Made by a program: the position numbers and the translations under genes. This document shows, in pieces, positions 22,628 to 36,491 of a stretch of DNA of 64,000 bases. The DNA is from Gadus chalcogrammus (Eukaryota; Chordata; Actinopteri; Gadiformes; Gadidae), in NCBI RefSeq assembly GCF_026213295.1, contig NC_079427.1:31871200-31935199 (forward strand), given 5' to 3'. The notes under the pieces were generated by a model. The model made no database searches. It was not told where the DNA came from and worked only from the letters and a program-made list of their open reading frames with translations. The first letter of the stretch is position 1. Every line of letters starts with the position of its first letter.

Positions 22628-24440
22628 ACACGCTATTTTATGTTGAAATGCGACGTAATCCAGTGTTCACGAAAACGTACACTGTCAACGTATGCTTTTG
22701 GCGACTGGGTTGGCTCTCAGATATACGTGTTTCTAACAAGATGATATAATTAAAAGTTAGGCTACATAAAGTAACGGTTTAATAACACAAACGCAGGAAA
22801 CACTTGAGCTGCTAGTTTAGCAAAAAGCAGCGTCCCTAGCAACCTGACGTCGTTGAAACATGCGAGCGAGCCGATAAAATCTTCCTAATAACTATAAAAC
22901 TAAAGATCAGACGTAATCACTGACTAAAGATTATGCAAGTAAAAAGTATATTTCTCGCTAGAAATGTTATTAGAAACAAGTTTAACGGTGATTCGGTCCT
23001 AAAATAGGCCTGTTGCATTTCCCATTCGATTAATAAAGAAAATCAAGCCCGAGCCCGTGCACGTTCTATCCGAGCCCGCCCCGACAGATTAACTGTAATT
23101 ATGAGCCCGAGCCCGATTTCAACCCAACATTTTTTTTAATACATATGTAACTTTGTTCACATTTAGTCTACTCTGCTAAATATATATGTAAGGTATAATG
23201 CATAGAACGCCGGTCATTATTGGGAAAATAAGCCCCACCAGGGCGAACAGTACACCGACGCGCAGCGAAGATGTCTTGCTTCGCCCTGAAGGGTCTTATT
23301 TTCGATATTGACCGGCGACGTTCTATAAATTAGCCCGCTTATTACACGGCTACTGCCAAAACGAAAAAATAACTTCACATGCTGTGTCTTTTTTTACAAT
23401 TTATTCGTTACCAGCATTCGTAGTGTTGATCAGCAGAGGGGTTGACAAGTCACCGGACCCATGCAAGTGAACGGAGCGTTCCACGGCATTGAGAAGACCC
23501 GTGTAATAAAGACCTATAATATTTCTGTTTATGGCATAGATTTCTCCTAGGATTAGGCTAATAAACCAATGATAAAATAAAAATAAAAACGCTCGATCAA
23601 AGGCCCGGCCCGAGGATAGTGGTGGGAAATATCGGCCCGACCCGGCCCACGGGTCGGGTCGGGTCGGGCTCGGGCAGAGAATCTAAACACTGACTGGAAC
23701 TACTTAGCAGGTGTCTGTAGGCCTATATCAGGAGATAATACACACCCTGCAGCCAATCAGAATACGAGTATTCCCCCAGACTGTGGTATAAACAATATTA
23801 TTCACGAGTTATAATCAACCCCTACACATCAATATTAATGATAACCCATTATTATACGGTATGATTTCTAGATGTCACGTCCGCTCGCGACACTGGACTT
23901 GCGAGGCATCGACGCAGACTTCCATTCACATAGCTAAAAACAAGACAATAGATCTATGGCTAGATCAAAACATCAAGACATACAATTCTAAAAAGAACAG
24001 ATGAAGCAGCTACCCTTTTTTCCTTCGCGGTTTGCCTGAGCAGCGCACCTGCATTTAATATAGGCCTATCCGTGAATTGTCACAATTTCTCAGAATCAAA
24101 GGTGAAAGTAGAAACGGGTGGCCTAAAGCTGTCATATTGTTCACAGACAAGTTTAAGTAGAAACGGGTGGCCAAAAGCTGTCATATTGTTAGTTATCACA
24201 GACAATTTTTAACAATAAATGTTCTGTACGGAGCTCCTTAAGGGACATTAGGGAGAACGCTCCCGGACAGAACCTTAGTTTGGAAGTCGTGCTTATGACA
24301 CGACAAATACTCCCAATTGAAATACATGGGTTTGAAATTTGTGCTTTTTGACACGAAAAATTTGAAAATACGTGTCCCTGATCACGTTTCAATAAATTAA
24401 ATAACGTGACAGTGTCACGTATTTTCGTGAGACCGGGTTG
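20766..24440 (-). repeat. Right arm of the giant inverted repeat
   Basis: 3675 bp, the reverse complement of the left arm. Differences seen: about 60 bp extra near 21970-22030, bounded by direct GGTTTACATTT repeats that could have promoted its loss from the left arm; a GT tract of about 84 bp at 22539-22622 against about 63 bp on the left; G-tract length; scattered substitutions. Confidence 0.85.
22539..22622. repeat. GT microsatellite in the right arm
   Basis: Uninterrupted GT dinucleotides. Counterpart of 17574-17636. Confidence 0.95.
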
Positions 24441-25080
24441 GATTATATGTGATGCTTCCCACATGATCACCAATGTAGAGGCAAAATGGCCTGGTTCACT
24501 CCACGATGCCAGGATGTATCGTGAATCCAATTTGAGCCGTAAATTTCAAGAGGGTGAGTTGCATTCTGAACATATCATAGACCTCATATAATTGTGCTTG
24601 TGCAAGATAGCTCAAAGTTTGTATTTAATCGTAGGGCAATTCGATGGGTGGATCCTAGGAGATCGAGGGTATCCATGCCTCCCGACACTCATCACCCCGT
24701 ACCCTAATCCCGCTCCTGGACCACAGACGACATTTAACCGGGCACACAGCAGAACCCGCGTTAAAATTGAAAACACATTTGGGATATTGAAGTCCAGATT
24801 TCAATGCCTACGTGGACTAAGAGTTTGTCCGGAACGGGCATGCAACATAATTGTTGCATGCGCCGTCCTCCACGATATAGCCACCCTGCGCAAAGAGATG
24901 CCTCCCCCCTTTGATCCGTTCCTCGAGGAGGAACACATTCCGCAAATGGATTCAAGGGCTGGACAAAGGATGGGGAACACATTTGCCAAAATCATTTCAA
25001 TTAAAAAAAAAAAAACACCAAACACTGTTTCTATCCATCATTTTTATTCTTTAGTTGCTGAGGGAGGAAAAATAATATAA

Positions 25081-26000
25081 TTAGACATTGAATAGCAATA
25101 TCATGTCCGTGTTGAATTTCTGCCCAACCTCCTTTTTTACCTCTATTAGCAGACTCGTGTACATTTGCAAATCAGCTTTAGCGATTTCCCGCTGAAGATG
25201 AAGACGATATAATTCTTTAGTCGTCAACTGAAATAGAGGAAAATATTGTTTTAACATTCAAGCGACATACTTGGCCAATAAAGTAAGTGAGTAGCCTAGG
25301 ATATGTCTTACATGCTGATATTGCGACCCTGATGTACCCGCCACTTCCTCGACCACAGTCTGTTAAGAGACAAGTGAGTTTGAGAACACTGTTAGTTTAG
25401 TTTAATCGTCAATAATGACTTGGAACTGGCAAGAAAAATCTAGGCCTATACCTCAGTTCTTTCAGACCCATCCATGGCAATATTGTCATCGGCCTCCTGT
25501 CATACAAAGAGCAATTATAGGCCTATTGGCTGAGTATTTTGAGATGCGCTTACAACAGAAATTATGAAAAATAAAAAACAGGCCTACCGGACTTACATAA
25601 ACTGGAGGATGTTCATGATCTGTGAAGTTGATTAATTAGTCAAGTTTTGGAATAGAGCCACATATACAGCAGGCATACAACAAACATGGGGTTTTCTACC
25701 CAGCTACAAAAGTAGAAAACAGGCTTGCCTGTGTTCAAAGACATACAAAAAATAAAACACAAAAAACCTACATTCAACCAGTGGGTTGACAGTGGACAGA
25801 GATGGCCCCGGACTCTCTGAGGAGGTACCTCCAGGTATCCCCTCCATGCCAGGGCGCCCTGCATTAATGCTTAGAGCTAGCTCCTCAACCGGGTTGAAGG
25901 TAATTGGAGGGCCCGATCCAGTCTGCCGACTGTCGGCCCTCTTACGATACGATGTACAACGTTTTTGTATTTCATTTTTACTTGTTCCAAAGTTTGTTTG
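25081..26000 (-). pseudogene. Harbinger B Myb/SANT-like protein gene
   Basis: Minus-strand exons, read downward. About 26000-25771 has EQVKMKYKNVV, the end of a Myb-like domain. A one-base shift near 25940 separates it from VEELALSINAGRPGMEGIPG. Next come 25498-25452 (EADDNIAMDGSERTE), 25361-25312 (TVVEEVAGTSGSQYQ) and 25227-25081, ending REIAKADLQMYTSLLIEVKK and a stop. Splice donors and acceptors are visible at most edges. The exon with the start of the Myb domain would be further up, towards 26400, but I cannot recognise it. The protein is the partner that helps transposase find element ends. Confidence 0.65.
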
Positions 26001-26441
26001 GGGGCCGTCGGATTACATCTTTATAGATAACAGATTATGGAATGTTAAGAAAGCTTAACTGAGATAGGCAATGAATAGATTCATAGTTCAAATATTTAGG
26101 ATAGTGCTTTTACCATGACACTTACGAATTTACGCGGTCAGCTATCCTAGGCTTTATTTCTCATTATGGCACATGCTTTAGTGTTGCATTTCCTCATTAT
26201 CACTCCCTTTTCCTCATCGTAACTCTCCAGGTGAACCTGGAGGTCGAGATCAGAGAAATATGTGGCCCGTTTGTCGTGAACGCGCACAACCCTGTGTTAA
26301 CCAACCCCGACTTGATTGAACTAATGCCTAACCGGTGCTGTGGAACCGAAAACTCTGGGTTGGTCGGCACAGGGTCAATCAACCTAGAGTTCAGCGTTAA
26401 CTCAGTGTTTGTTAAACCTCCGTTCGTGGAACACCCCTCAG

Positions 26442-26860
26442 GAGAGCCTCAAAAATCCACATATAAATACAGCCCAGTTCACACACATATGCAAACAAGT
26501 TCACAAATGAAAAGCGTCTTGTTAATTCAAGTTAAACAGTTTGCGTATAAATGTAACAACATCCAAATACATTTTTGATGAAAATTACAAATATTTATTT
26601 TATCAATATATTTATGGATTTATATAACATTTATTTAAAACAAGGCACATTTGTATGTGGATCAGAAATGTATTTGTGAAACTTATTTGTTTATGGATTT
26701 ATTTTACATTCATACATACCGATATCCATTTGTGTGTGCATTGAAATGTATTTGTGAGAAGAGAGTAATTTATATATAAATCACAAAATACATTTGTGAA
26801 TCCTTCTCATTCATTATTCATGAGAATGTTCTTATCCCATAAAGCTCAGGGGTGGTTGTA
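26442..26860 (-). repeat. Right arm of the split palindromic element
   Basis: Reverse complement of 526-937. It begins GAGAGCCTC after the CAG of Harbinger B. Homology fades near 26860. Confidence 0.65.
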
Positions 26861-29244
26861 AGAATGCATAATGATCTACAACTGGATCCATATTTAGCAA
26901 CATTCAACACATGGACATTCTCAAGGTTAAACAGAAAAAAGTATAAATGAAAATGAAAAGATTGCTCTTCTACGATTATTGAGGAAGACTGTTTGTGGAC
27001 AGTTTGTTGAATTAAACTACGTTAGGGTCAACATATACACACTGTGTTATTCCATGCATCTATTAAAGGGTTAACGTTTAAAATGCTCAGCCGGCAACAT
27101 GTTTTAAAACATTATCAACATGTCATAGAACAAGCTTGTGGTGAAAGGAATAAAGAAAACCGAAGAGAAAACTGCTAAATCTAGTGCACAGATGCTAAAA
27201 ATCTCCCAAATGAAAGAAGAACTGGATTGTGTAGTCTTCCTATTCAGTTCCTTATGTCTGCGATTTGTCTTACACTCAGCTCTTCATGGCCATGTCCTCA
27301 ACTAACCAGATTACAGTCAAGGATTTGACAGTTGTAATGCAATCTGAGGAGTAAATTTGTTTATGTTTTTCTCCCTTTTGTCATGATGTAGAAATCAGTG
27401 ACGAAGGTTGGATTTGTCACTCTAAACAAACAAACCAACATGAAGCAAGGCAAACCACGCGCACACACAAACACACACTCAATGGATTGATTGAAGTCTG
27501 TTTTTTGAGGATCTGAATCAATGGATGATGGATGATTCTGTTGCTCCTTGTATGCTTTGGTGCACATGTGTGTCTATACCTATCAGATTGTGAAGTGTTA
27601 CAGTTTCAGGTTTCTACATGTGTATGTGTGTGTGAGTGTGTGTGTGTTTGTGTGTGTGTTTGCTTTTATGTGCATCTAAGACACATTCAAGTCAATCTTC
27701 AGTGGCCAGAGATGCGTCACTCGAGGCTGAAAACCCCAGAAGGCTGTTTTTAGAAACAACAACAGAATGACAGGCGTGGGATGCCTCTCTATTATTGTCC
27801 TCCATTATTCTTTCTCTCGATCTGTCTTTGCTCCTATTTCTCTCCATGGGCTTTAACTCCTGATCTTGCTCTCATATCATCCCCTCTGATGTGTGGCCAC
27901 GGGCCCCCCCTCTCTGCTTCTGTTTCCTTTTTAAAAAAAAATAAAAATTTGTACCTCATGGACAGTTGCCATCTCGCTTGTCAGGCTTACAGGCCTCTTG
28001 TCTGTTCATCGCTTTTCCTCTCTCCTCATTTCTGTTCACCAGTGCCTGAAATGTCAAACACACGATGAGCACCTTTTCTTTTGAGCAATCCTCTTTCCCT
28101 CCCTGGTGTTTTACTGATGAGATAAATCACCCCCCCTCCCCCCAAATTGTATGTTTGAATAATTAATATCAATGCTGTTATATGAGGAGAGATAATGTGT
28201 TTTGAGTATAAAGGTGTTTTCTAATGAATGTGTTCCTCTGATAAGTATTTCTCATCATGAAAGCTGACACTCTTTAATTTCTGTTTTCTTTTATCTGTCG
28301 ATCCTTTCTTTAACAGCCGTTGGTCAGTCATTCATTCTTTCTTCTTCAAGTTGTTGTCAAGGCGGGGTATTCTTTGAAGCAAACTGTTTCCCTAATCAAC
28401 ACCTGATAAGGCCTTTCAGGCGTTCCCTTTGAATAACTCAAACCATACACTTGCTATTGTATTTTAATTTTTTTAATTGTATTCGCCTGTCATTCTGCTG
28501 CTGTGAACACCAAAATTCTCCCGCCTGGGGATCAATAAAGTGTTATTTTATCTGAATCTTAAACAGCACAATAAAGCTAATAACATAGCATTCAAACTGT
28601 TCCATCAACATTTCAGAGAGATGAGGTATTAAGAAACCACCCATTACTAGCTATTTGGGACAGCAATAGAAAAACAGAAGCTGTATTTTGGCTAAAGAAT
28701 GTCCATCAACCATGTCCTCTAGAGGAGGACCTATTTGCACATCCATGCGTTTGGCTCTGACAGACACATGCGCTGCGGTTGACCCTGATCCAATGTATAA
28801 GGCAATGGGCCTTCTCAGTCAACACACTCACTACTCGGCTGGCTTGACAGCCTTGCTCATTGCTTCAGAGAACTCGGGGTATGACTGCAAAACAACGTAG
28901 CCTGTCTCAACAGAGCTAGAAGAAACAAAATGGACAACTCCAAGAAAGAGTTCTCATGCACACAGTAATGGGAATACTTGACATACATTGAATCATCTGC
29001 AGAGGATAGCGGGAGGTGGTGGGTCAATGGTTAGACATGGGTACGGGATTCTCCTCACCAAAGTCTGTAACCGTTGGATGTTGGGTTGGCAAAATATTTT
29101 TTTTTTTTTGCGGTACACTATATTTGTCTCTGTCTGCCTATCAGACTCTAAGCCTGTCTCTCATTGCTAGCTAACTAGGATGTTTAGTTACTTTTATCTG
29201 TGCACACACATACACACTAATGCACATACACACACTTTCTCACT
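26861..29244. other. Intergenic DNA without recognised genes
   Basis: I see only a GT-rich tract (27617-27662) and a short LINE/SINE-type tail (28505-28560). Open frames at 27532, 27781 and 28688 have no domain signature and no splice context that would make them convincing. Base composition is even, and nothing is repeated elsewhere in the window. Confidence 0.5.
28505..28560 (+). repeat. LINE/SINE 3'-tail fragment
   Basis: GGGGATCAATAAAGTGTT followed by a T-rich end resembles the 3' tail of L2-type LINEs and the SINEs that borrow it. Confidence 0.5.
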
Positions 29245-30430
29245 GGCGCATGTGTCGTTGCTAGTTTGCAAATGGCGCAGAGCATTCTTTTCCCTCCTGC
29301 GCCACGCGTCGGTAAATTAGGGAATGATCTTGCGCCCCAAGGGAAGGTTCTGCGAAAGGAGGAGGCGTGTTCTGGCGCAAACGTTTCCTGGTGCTATTTT
29401 GCAGTTTTAGAAACACCTTGCGCCACAAACCAGGAAATACCTGGTTTAAACTCAGTGGCGCGATATTCAGATGCTATTTTAAGGGCGCATGCATAATGTT
29501 GCTTGTGCACCTTGCGCATACACTTTGCTTCTCTCATCTACCTAGCCACAAATTCTTGGTAAATTATTTGGGAAAGAACAGCTGATACAGCTGTAACAGG
29601 TTTTACTTTTAAATCAATGCATCTGCAAACACCGTACAGCAAACACATAATTTCTTGTCACATACATCTTGTACATGGCCATAACTTTTAGAATTGATGA
29701 GTATTAGATCATGAGAAAAAATTGTTTTACCGCGAGTGAGTGTTAAAAAGAATTAATGAATGGGGGCGTGCGTGTGTGTATGTGTAAAATAATTAATGAA
29801 TGCGGGCGCGCGTGTGTGCGTCCATCTGTTTAAACACATGCAAACTAAACACTTAACGCATAATACAGTCCATGGCAATGTATATTAACGGGGGGACACA
29901 TGCATATTAGGAACACAAGTCGATAACGATAATGCATACAATACTGATAAGAAACGATGTTTATAGTGTATTGCGTGTATCATTAAATAGAACCACAGTT
30001 ACCGTATATCATATGTGAGTTAAGTTTTCCTTGTCAAAATTTATTTGAGGACTCTGAAGAATTTCTGAAGTTGTGGAAGAAAACCTTATTCCATGTGTGA
30101 ATTAGGCCATATTATTTGGCCATAAACTAAGCCATTTGAAGTTTGAAATGCATGTGCATCTGTCTCATCGGAGACTGCAGACGCCCTGTCAAAATATCAA
30201 CTTGTCAGATTCAAATGCGCTCATGGCTCTTAAAGGGGATGGGAGCTGGCACTCTCATTGGTTTATTGCACGCTACGCCCAAACCACACCTACGGGTAAT
30301 TAGGCTACTTCAGACCAACCCTTTTTAGATTTGCGCCGGGCGCTAGGGTCATTTTTGCGCCGGTAAAAGTGACATCGCCATAGAACCGCCCACAAAGCTA
30401 CTTGTGCTTGGCGCTTCTCAACCCTCTCTG
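29245..30430. repeat. Probable old DNA-element relic rich in GCGC
   Basis: Clusters of TGCGCC/GGCGCA motifs at 29245-29515 and again at 30330-30425, in otherwise AT-rich DNA, suggest the two ends of an aged non-autonomous element. I could not find clean inverted ends or a target duplication. The 76-codon frame at 29266 is not convincing as a gene. Confidence 0.3.
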
Positions 30431-32431
<2,001 letters not shown>

Positions 32432-34012
32432 TGTCATGTGCCCTATACCACGAAGCTCGCTGAACATACCCAGGCTTTCTTGGGAAAACCTGGCTCGACA
32501 GAGCCGCAACTCTCAATCAGAGTTAAATGGTACCACGAAGCTCACTTTAGATTCAATTAGTTGAACCGGGTTTTCCGCTTTAGTTCAGTGCGCGTTCACG
32601 TGAAAGGGGCGTTTTTTGTGTCATTTTTCTCACCTTTACGATAGATCAAGCAGTCTATACGCGTATAAGTGAAAATATTCTGCATATTGTCTGTAAAATA
32701 ACTATGCCAAATGCAGAATTGTTCGCCATTAATACAAATAGAATGATGATGATTTAAAAATGCATAAGCAACGTCCATCCTGCCTTAGTCTATCATTTAG
32801 GGAATTCACTTTAAATACACCCTATTTAAGAAATGTATGGCATGTTTTCGACCGCTGAGAGGTAGCGGCTCTAGCGTAATGGATATGTATAAGACCCAAA
32901 CGCCAGCGACCGGGGTTCAATTTCGCCGGTCTATCATCATGCATTTTACCCCCATAGATGTGGTGCCAGCACGGCCTTGAAAATGGGTTCAAGTTCGAAT
33001 AAGCACAAAAATATAATTCCATAAGCTTTAGTGAATAAGTATTCCATATGCATGAGAATTAGGACTTTTTAAGCTTCACATAAATTTGCATCACTTGGGA
33101 GTCGAACCCCCCGCGCAGTAATTCAAGACTGACGCGCTACCTCCACTCTAGCACACTGTCACGGAGACACAATGCGCAACTGTAATCATTGTCTACATAA
33201 GGTCCAAAAGGACGATCAAATAACGAACACCCTCTGATGAGAATCTGTATCTCTCATGAAGAACCCCAATTTCGTTGTTTGCACAATGACAATAAAGTCT
33301 GAAATCTGAATATCGTCAGACAATGCCAAGGGATCGGTTCTGTCCCGTAAAACCCTCAGTCTCCGGAGAGACGCCTGTACGAGAAGTGCGCCGGGGTCCA
33401 CAGGAACACCCACAAATGGTGACGCCATTGTCAGAGGAGGGGCTAGGAAGCTGCGCACGCCGATTTAAGTAGCCGATCTCAGGCTAGACTAAGCCGAAAA
33501 ACTGCTCCCGACCAGGTTTGGTTGCGAGCATAAGTCACCATGGTGATACAGCGACGCTAAAAGAGATCGACTTTCGTGGTACAACTAACCCAGGCTTGGA
33601 GCTCAACATACCTCGCTAACCCTCTAAGCGAGCTTCGTGGTACAGGGCCATGGTCTGTCTGTTTCCTTGTCTTGTTTTGGTGTGTTTCCTGTTTTACTTT
33701 GGTATCTGTCTTGTTTCTCCCCATGTCAGGTTTCCCTCCTGTGTGATTACTGCTCACTCCCCTAATGTGTTTCAGCTCTTACTCGTTGCGTGCCCTGTGT
33801 GTGTTTGGTATTTAAGCCCTTGTCTTTCCTTTGTTCCTGGTCGGATCATTGTAGTTCGTGCTGAGTTGTGTCCTGTGTGTTCCCGGTGTTCCCTGTGTTA
33901 CCCGTGTTACCCGTGTCACCCGTGTTCCTTGCCTTTTGAGTTAATAAATTCTCCTTTTACCCGAACTGTCTGCGATTGGGTCCTGCCTGCCTGCCACCCG
34001 CTAACCGTGACA
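32432..34012 (+). mobile_element. Solo LTR interrupted near its left edge
   Basis: TGTCATG at 32432-32438 and the remainder from 33653 to ...CCGTGACA at 34012 make a 367-bp LTR once Harbinger C and its 3-bp duplication are removed. TGTTT flanks it on both sides (32427-32431 and 34013-34017). Plus-strand signals are TATTTAAG near 33808 and AATAAA near 33943. No internal retroelement sequence is present, so it probably formed by LTR-LTR recombination. CCCGTGTTACCCGTGT units lie at 33900-33930. Confidence 0.8.
32439..33649 (-). mobile_element. Harbinger C non-autonomous element, copy 2
   Basis: 1211 bp, reverse complement of 3979-5190 with few differences. ATG flanks it (32436-32438 and 33650-33652). 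It contains the same transposase fragment (33428-33185, minus), L2 tail (33258-33306, plus) and tRNA-like modules (32859-32930, plus; 33088-33160, minus). Confidence 0.85.
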
Positions 34013-34144
34013 TGTTTAAATGGTTTGGGATATGGGTTATGGTCAGGATGAGGTACAAGAAGGTATGGACTGCTGACTAGGTCACATCTGATTAATCTTT
34101 GTTAATATGCATAGCATCAGTCCCAGGGGATGTATATTGGTAAC

Positions 34145-35480
34145 CAGTGGCGGCTGGTGAATTTTATTATAGGGGGGGCAGAAAGTTTGTAAACCAAACC
34201 CTTGTAGGGGGGTCTGGGGCCCTCCTCCCCCTGAAGATTTTTTTGTGTTTTTCATATAAAAACGAAGCATTCTGGTGCATTCTGACAAAATAATAAAGGC
34301 AAAATAGAACATTTCCTTGCAAAGACAAATGGAGCCGGGGAACTTAGTTTTTACTTAATTTATTTGCTTTGTAGAATTCAGCAAGATTAAAAGTGCAAAT
34401 ACATCAATAATAATTGGGAATTACCGGTATACACAAGTTAACATTCTCTCTCTGTCTCTATCTGTATGTGTGTTTGTGAGAGAGTGAGAGTGAGAGAATG
34501 TGATTCTAAAAGTGCTGAGTGTGTTAAGGACAATCTATAGTGTTTGTAACTTCACTCGTAAATCTATCTACAGTTAAGTATGCATTTAGACAAATACGAT
34601 AAAATATCAATATAATATGTGCAACCTTTTATGTGTGGTTGTTCAAGACACACTGAAGGCATGATGCCACCATAGGTTTGCAGAGAACTATTTACAATAT
34701 GCACACTGAAGGCATGATGCCACCATAGGTTTGCAGAGAACTATATACAATATACACACTGAAGGCATGATGCCACCATAGGTTTGCAGAGAACTATATA
34801 CAATATACACACTGAAGGCATGATGCCACCATAGGTTTGCAGAGAACTATATACAATATGCACACTGAAGGCATGATGCCACCATATGTTCGCAGAGAAC
34901 TATATACAATATGCACACTGAAGGCATGATGCCACCATATGTTCGCAGAGAACTATATACAATATACACACTGAAGGCATGATGCCACCATAGGTTTGCA
35001 GAGAACTATATGCAATATATTTCATTTCCAATTTCTCTGAATTGGATCGTCGACTAAAAGGAACTTCTTTGAGAGACGAAACGGAATTGTGCACATTTGC
35101 AGCCAGGTTGAAATCAGCAGGTGACTTTATCGAAGATATCCCTTCGCGCTCTTTGCTCAGTTACGTATGACGCAAGCACGTTAGGGCGAGTCCCAAATCC
35201 CCATTGAAAATGCATTGAAGGCGCAATTTCCGAAAAGAAAAGTTAACATTGGAGTCAACGGAGAAGGCTTGGGCGATTTTCCACGTCGATGAATTCGCCC
35301 ATAGAGGCGGGACCATTTGAAACGCGACTTGAATCTGACGATTCTGATTGGACAATGACAGATAATAGGTCTAGAACACTGAAAACGACTTTTGCCGTGA
35401 TAGAATAAAAAATAATAAATTCTCTTTCTCCCGAGTGGTAGTGCGTCGCCCAAATCGCCCCTATACACCATCCGCCCCTG
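34145..35480. mobile_element. hAT-type non-autonomous element with internal tandem repeats
   Basis: The ends CAGTGGCGGCTGGTG (left) and CAGGGGCGGATGGTG (read inward from the right) are flanked by the exact 8-bp duplication TTGGTAAC (34137-34144 and 35481-35488). 1336 bp. The interior is mostly AT-rich and holds a seven-copy 53-bp repeat. No transposase frame recognised. Confidence 0.85.
34650..35020. repeat. 53-bp tandem repeat, seven copies
   Basis: Units start CACACTGAAGGCATGATGCC at about 34650, 34703, 34756, 34809, 34862, 34915 and 34968. Copies differ at one to three bases. Each unit contains GGCATGATGCC, an 11-base inverted-repeat motif. Confidence 0.95.
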
Positions 35481-35488
35481 TTGGTAAC

Positions 35489-35689
35489 CATACCTTGAAA
35501 TTTGAAGAGTTTTCGACTTGCGGTATAGGCTGCAGTATGGCTTTTACAGAATTTGAGGGTAAAAAAACCCGTTACAGAAACAATAGGGGCCAAGCAGCTT
35601 CACTGCTCGGACCCCTAATAATAGTTAGTATACACTATTATTATAACCATTATTGTTGTTGAGGACTGTGGGACCGATGCCTGTTAGTC

Positions 35690-35777
<88 letters not shown>

Positions 35778-36491
35778 AGAATTTAATTCCCATCAACCTG
35801 TAATCATTTCAGTGTAATGATCATTGGTGGAAAACATAATTTTTTCCCATCATTTTAGTGACTTGCCATCGTAACTCTTTGGTCCTCTTCTGTTGTCATC
35901 TTGGCGAAGTAGTCGAGTAATAGAGTTGGCTCGGTCGCGAAAGAATCAGTTCAAATGAACGAATCTTTAAGACGACGAACCGAACTGGTTCCTCTCCCTC
36001 TTTCGTCTCGTTCGTTCTCAGACTCGACTCCTCCCAGAGCCACTAGTCGCTGACTCGCTGACAGTTCGTTCACTCACTGTGTGAGTGGTGAGGAGGGGCC
36101 GACTGAGAGACGTCAAGAGTCACGGGAGCCAGCCAATCGTATGCTGTTCTAGGATTGAGTCTAGGACGCTCTCGTTGAATTTTAGCCAATGAGAGACAGA
36201 AATCAACCGGTTTCTTGGGGGAAAAACAAATGGGCTTAGTGAGTGAGCTATCTATTATTCACATTGGCCATCTGTTGCATGGACGTATTTAAAGATACAT
36301 TGTAAATATTTATAATTCGAAATTCATCCCAGCCTTTATACCACATTTTTTACGACCTACCAGCTCTCGTTGTGAAGGCTGTCCATCGCGCCATTCGTTT
36401 CAATGGGAATCGCGACGGTATACTTTCAACAAAGTGTACATATTTAACATTTGAAATTCGTCCCAGCCTTTATACCACATATACTACAGGG
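35489..36491. other. Repeat-rich spacer with CT microsatellite
   Basis: A CT tract lies at 35692-35775. 35930-36120 resembles the GAACGAATC-type subterminal part of fish hAT MITEs, but no ends are seen. A roughly 50-bp direct repeat containing CCCAGCCTTTATACCACAT occurs at 36297-36347 and 36431-36481. No gene. Confidence 0.5.

Larger units (their letters stand above)
15744..24440. mobile_element. 8.7-kb giant inverted-repeat (foldback) element, superfamily unassigned
   Basis: The termini CAACCCGGTCTCACGAAAAT and its complement are flanked by an exact GATTATA (15737-15743 and 24441-24447). The split exon of Harbinger B confirms the boundaries. The left arm (15744-19342) and right arm (20766-24440) are reverse complements with few differences. 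The centre (19343-20765) holds further inverted and direct copies. No transposase motif was found in any frame. A 7-bp duplication suggests a cut-and-paste DNA transposon; Dada, P, MULE or hAT groups are all possible. It must be mobilised in trans. Confidence 0.8.
15044..25080 (+). pseudogene. Harbinger B transposase, exons split around the insertion
   Basis: DDE transposase of the HARBI1 type. The ATG at 15044 starts MACPF as in Harbinger A. Exon 1 (15044 to about 15467) has a one-base shift near 15136 and another at a T7 run near 15289, between readable segments SFPEDFLLERYRF and FFATGSFLYSVGDAE. Exon 2 is 15552-15664 and carries GCIDGTQVPI with the first Asp. Exon 3 begins at 15738, is interrupted after six bases, and continues at 24448-24553 (GSLHDARMYRES). 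Exon 4 is 24635-25080 with ILGDRGYPC and RVKIENTFGIL. All three acidic motifs survive. The frameshifts and the insertion disable it. Confidence 0.8.
14812..26438 (+). mobile_element. PIF/Harbinger element B, split by a giant inverted-repeat insertion
   Basis: The ends AGGGGTGTTCCAC and its complement are flanked by CAG (14809-14811 and 26439-26441). It carries a spliced transposase gene on the plus strand (15044-15743 and 24448-25080) and a Myb-like gene on the minus strand (25081-26000), the standard two-gene arrangement with convergent 3' ends. The 8.7-kb element at 15744-24440 sits in transposase exon 3. Without it the element would be about 2.9 kb, normal for an autonomous fish Harbinger. 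Confidence 0.85.

Noticed and set aside
28688..28900. 70-codon open frame in the intergenic region
   Set aside because: No family resemblance, no splice partners, no repeat in the window. Its length is expected by chance.
29266..29496. 76-codon frame in the GCGC-rich region
   Set aside because: Lies within a probable non-autonomous element relic and has no domain.
34650..35020. Array of 53-bp units that superficially resembles a CRISPR array
   Set aside because: The repeats are contiguous with no unique spacers, lie inside a hAT element, and the genome is eukaryotic.
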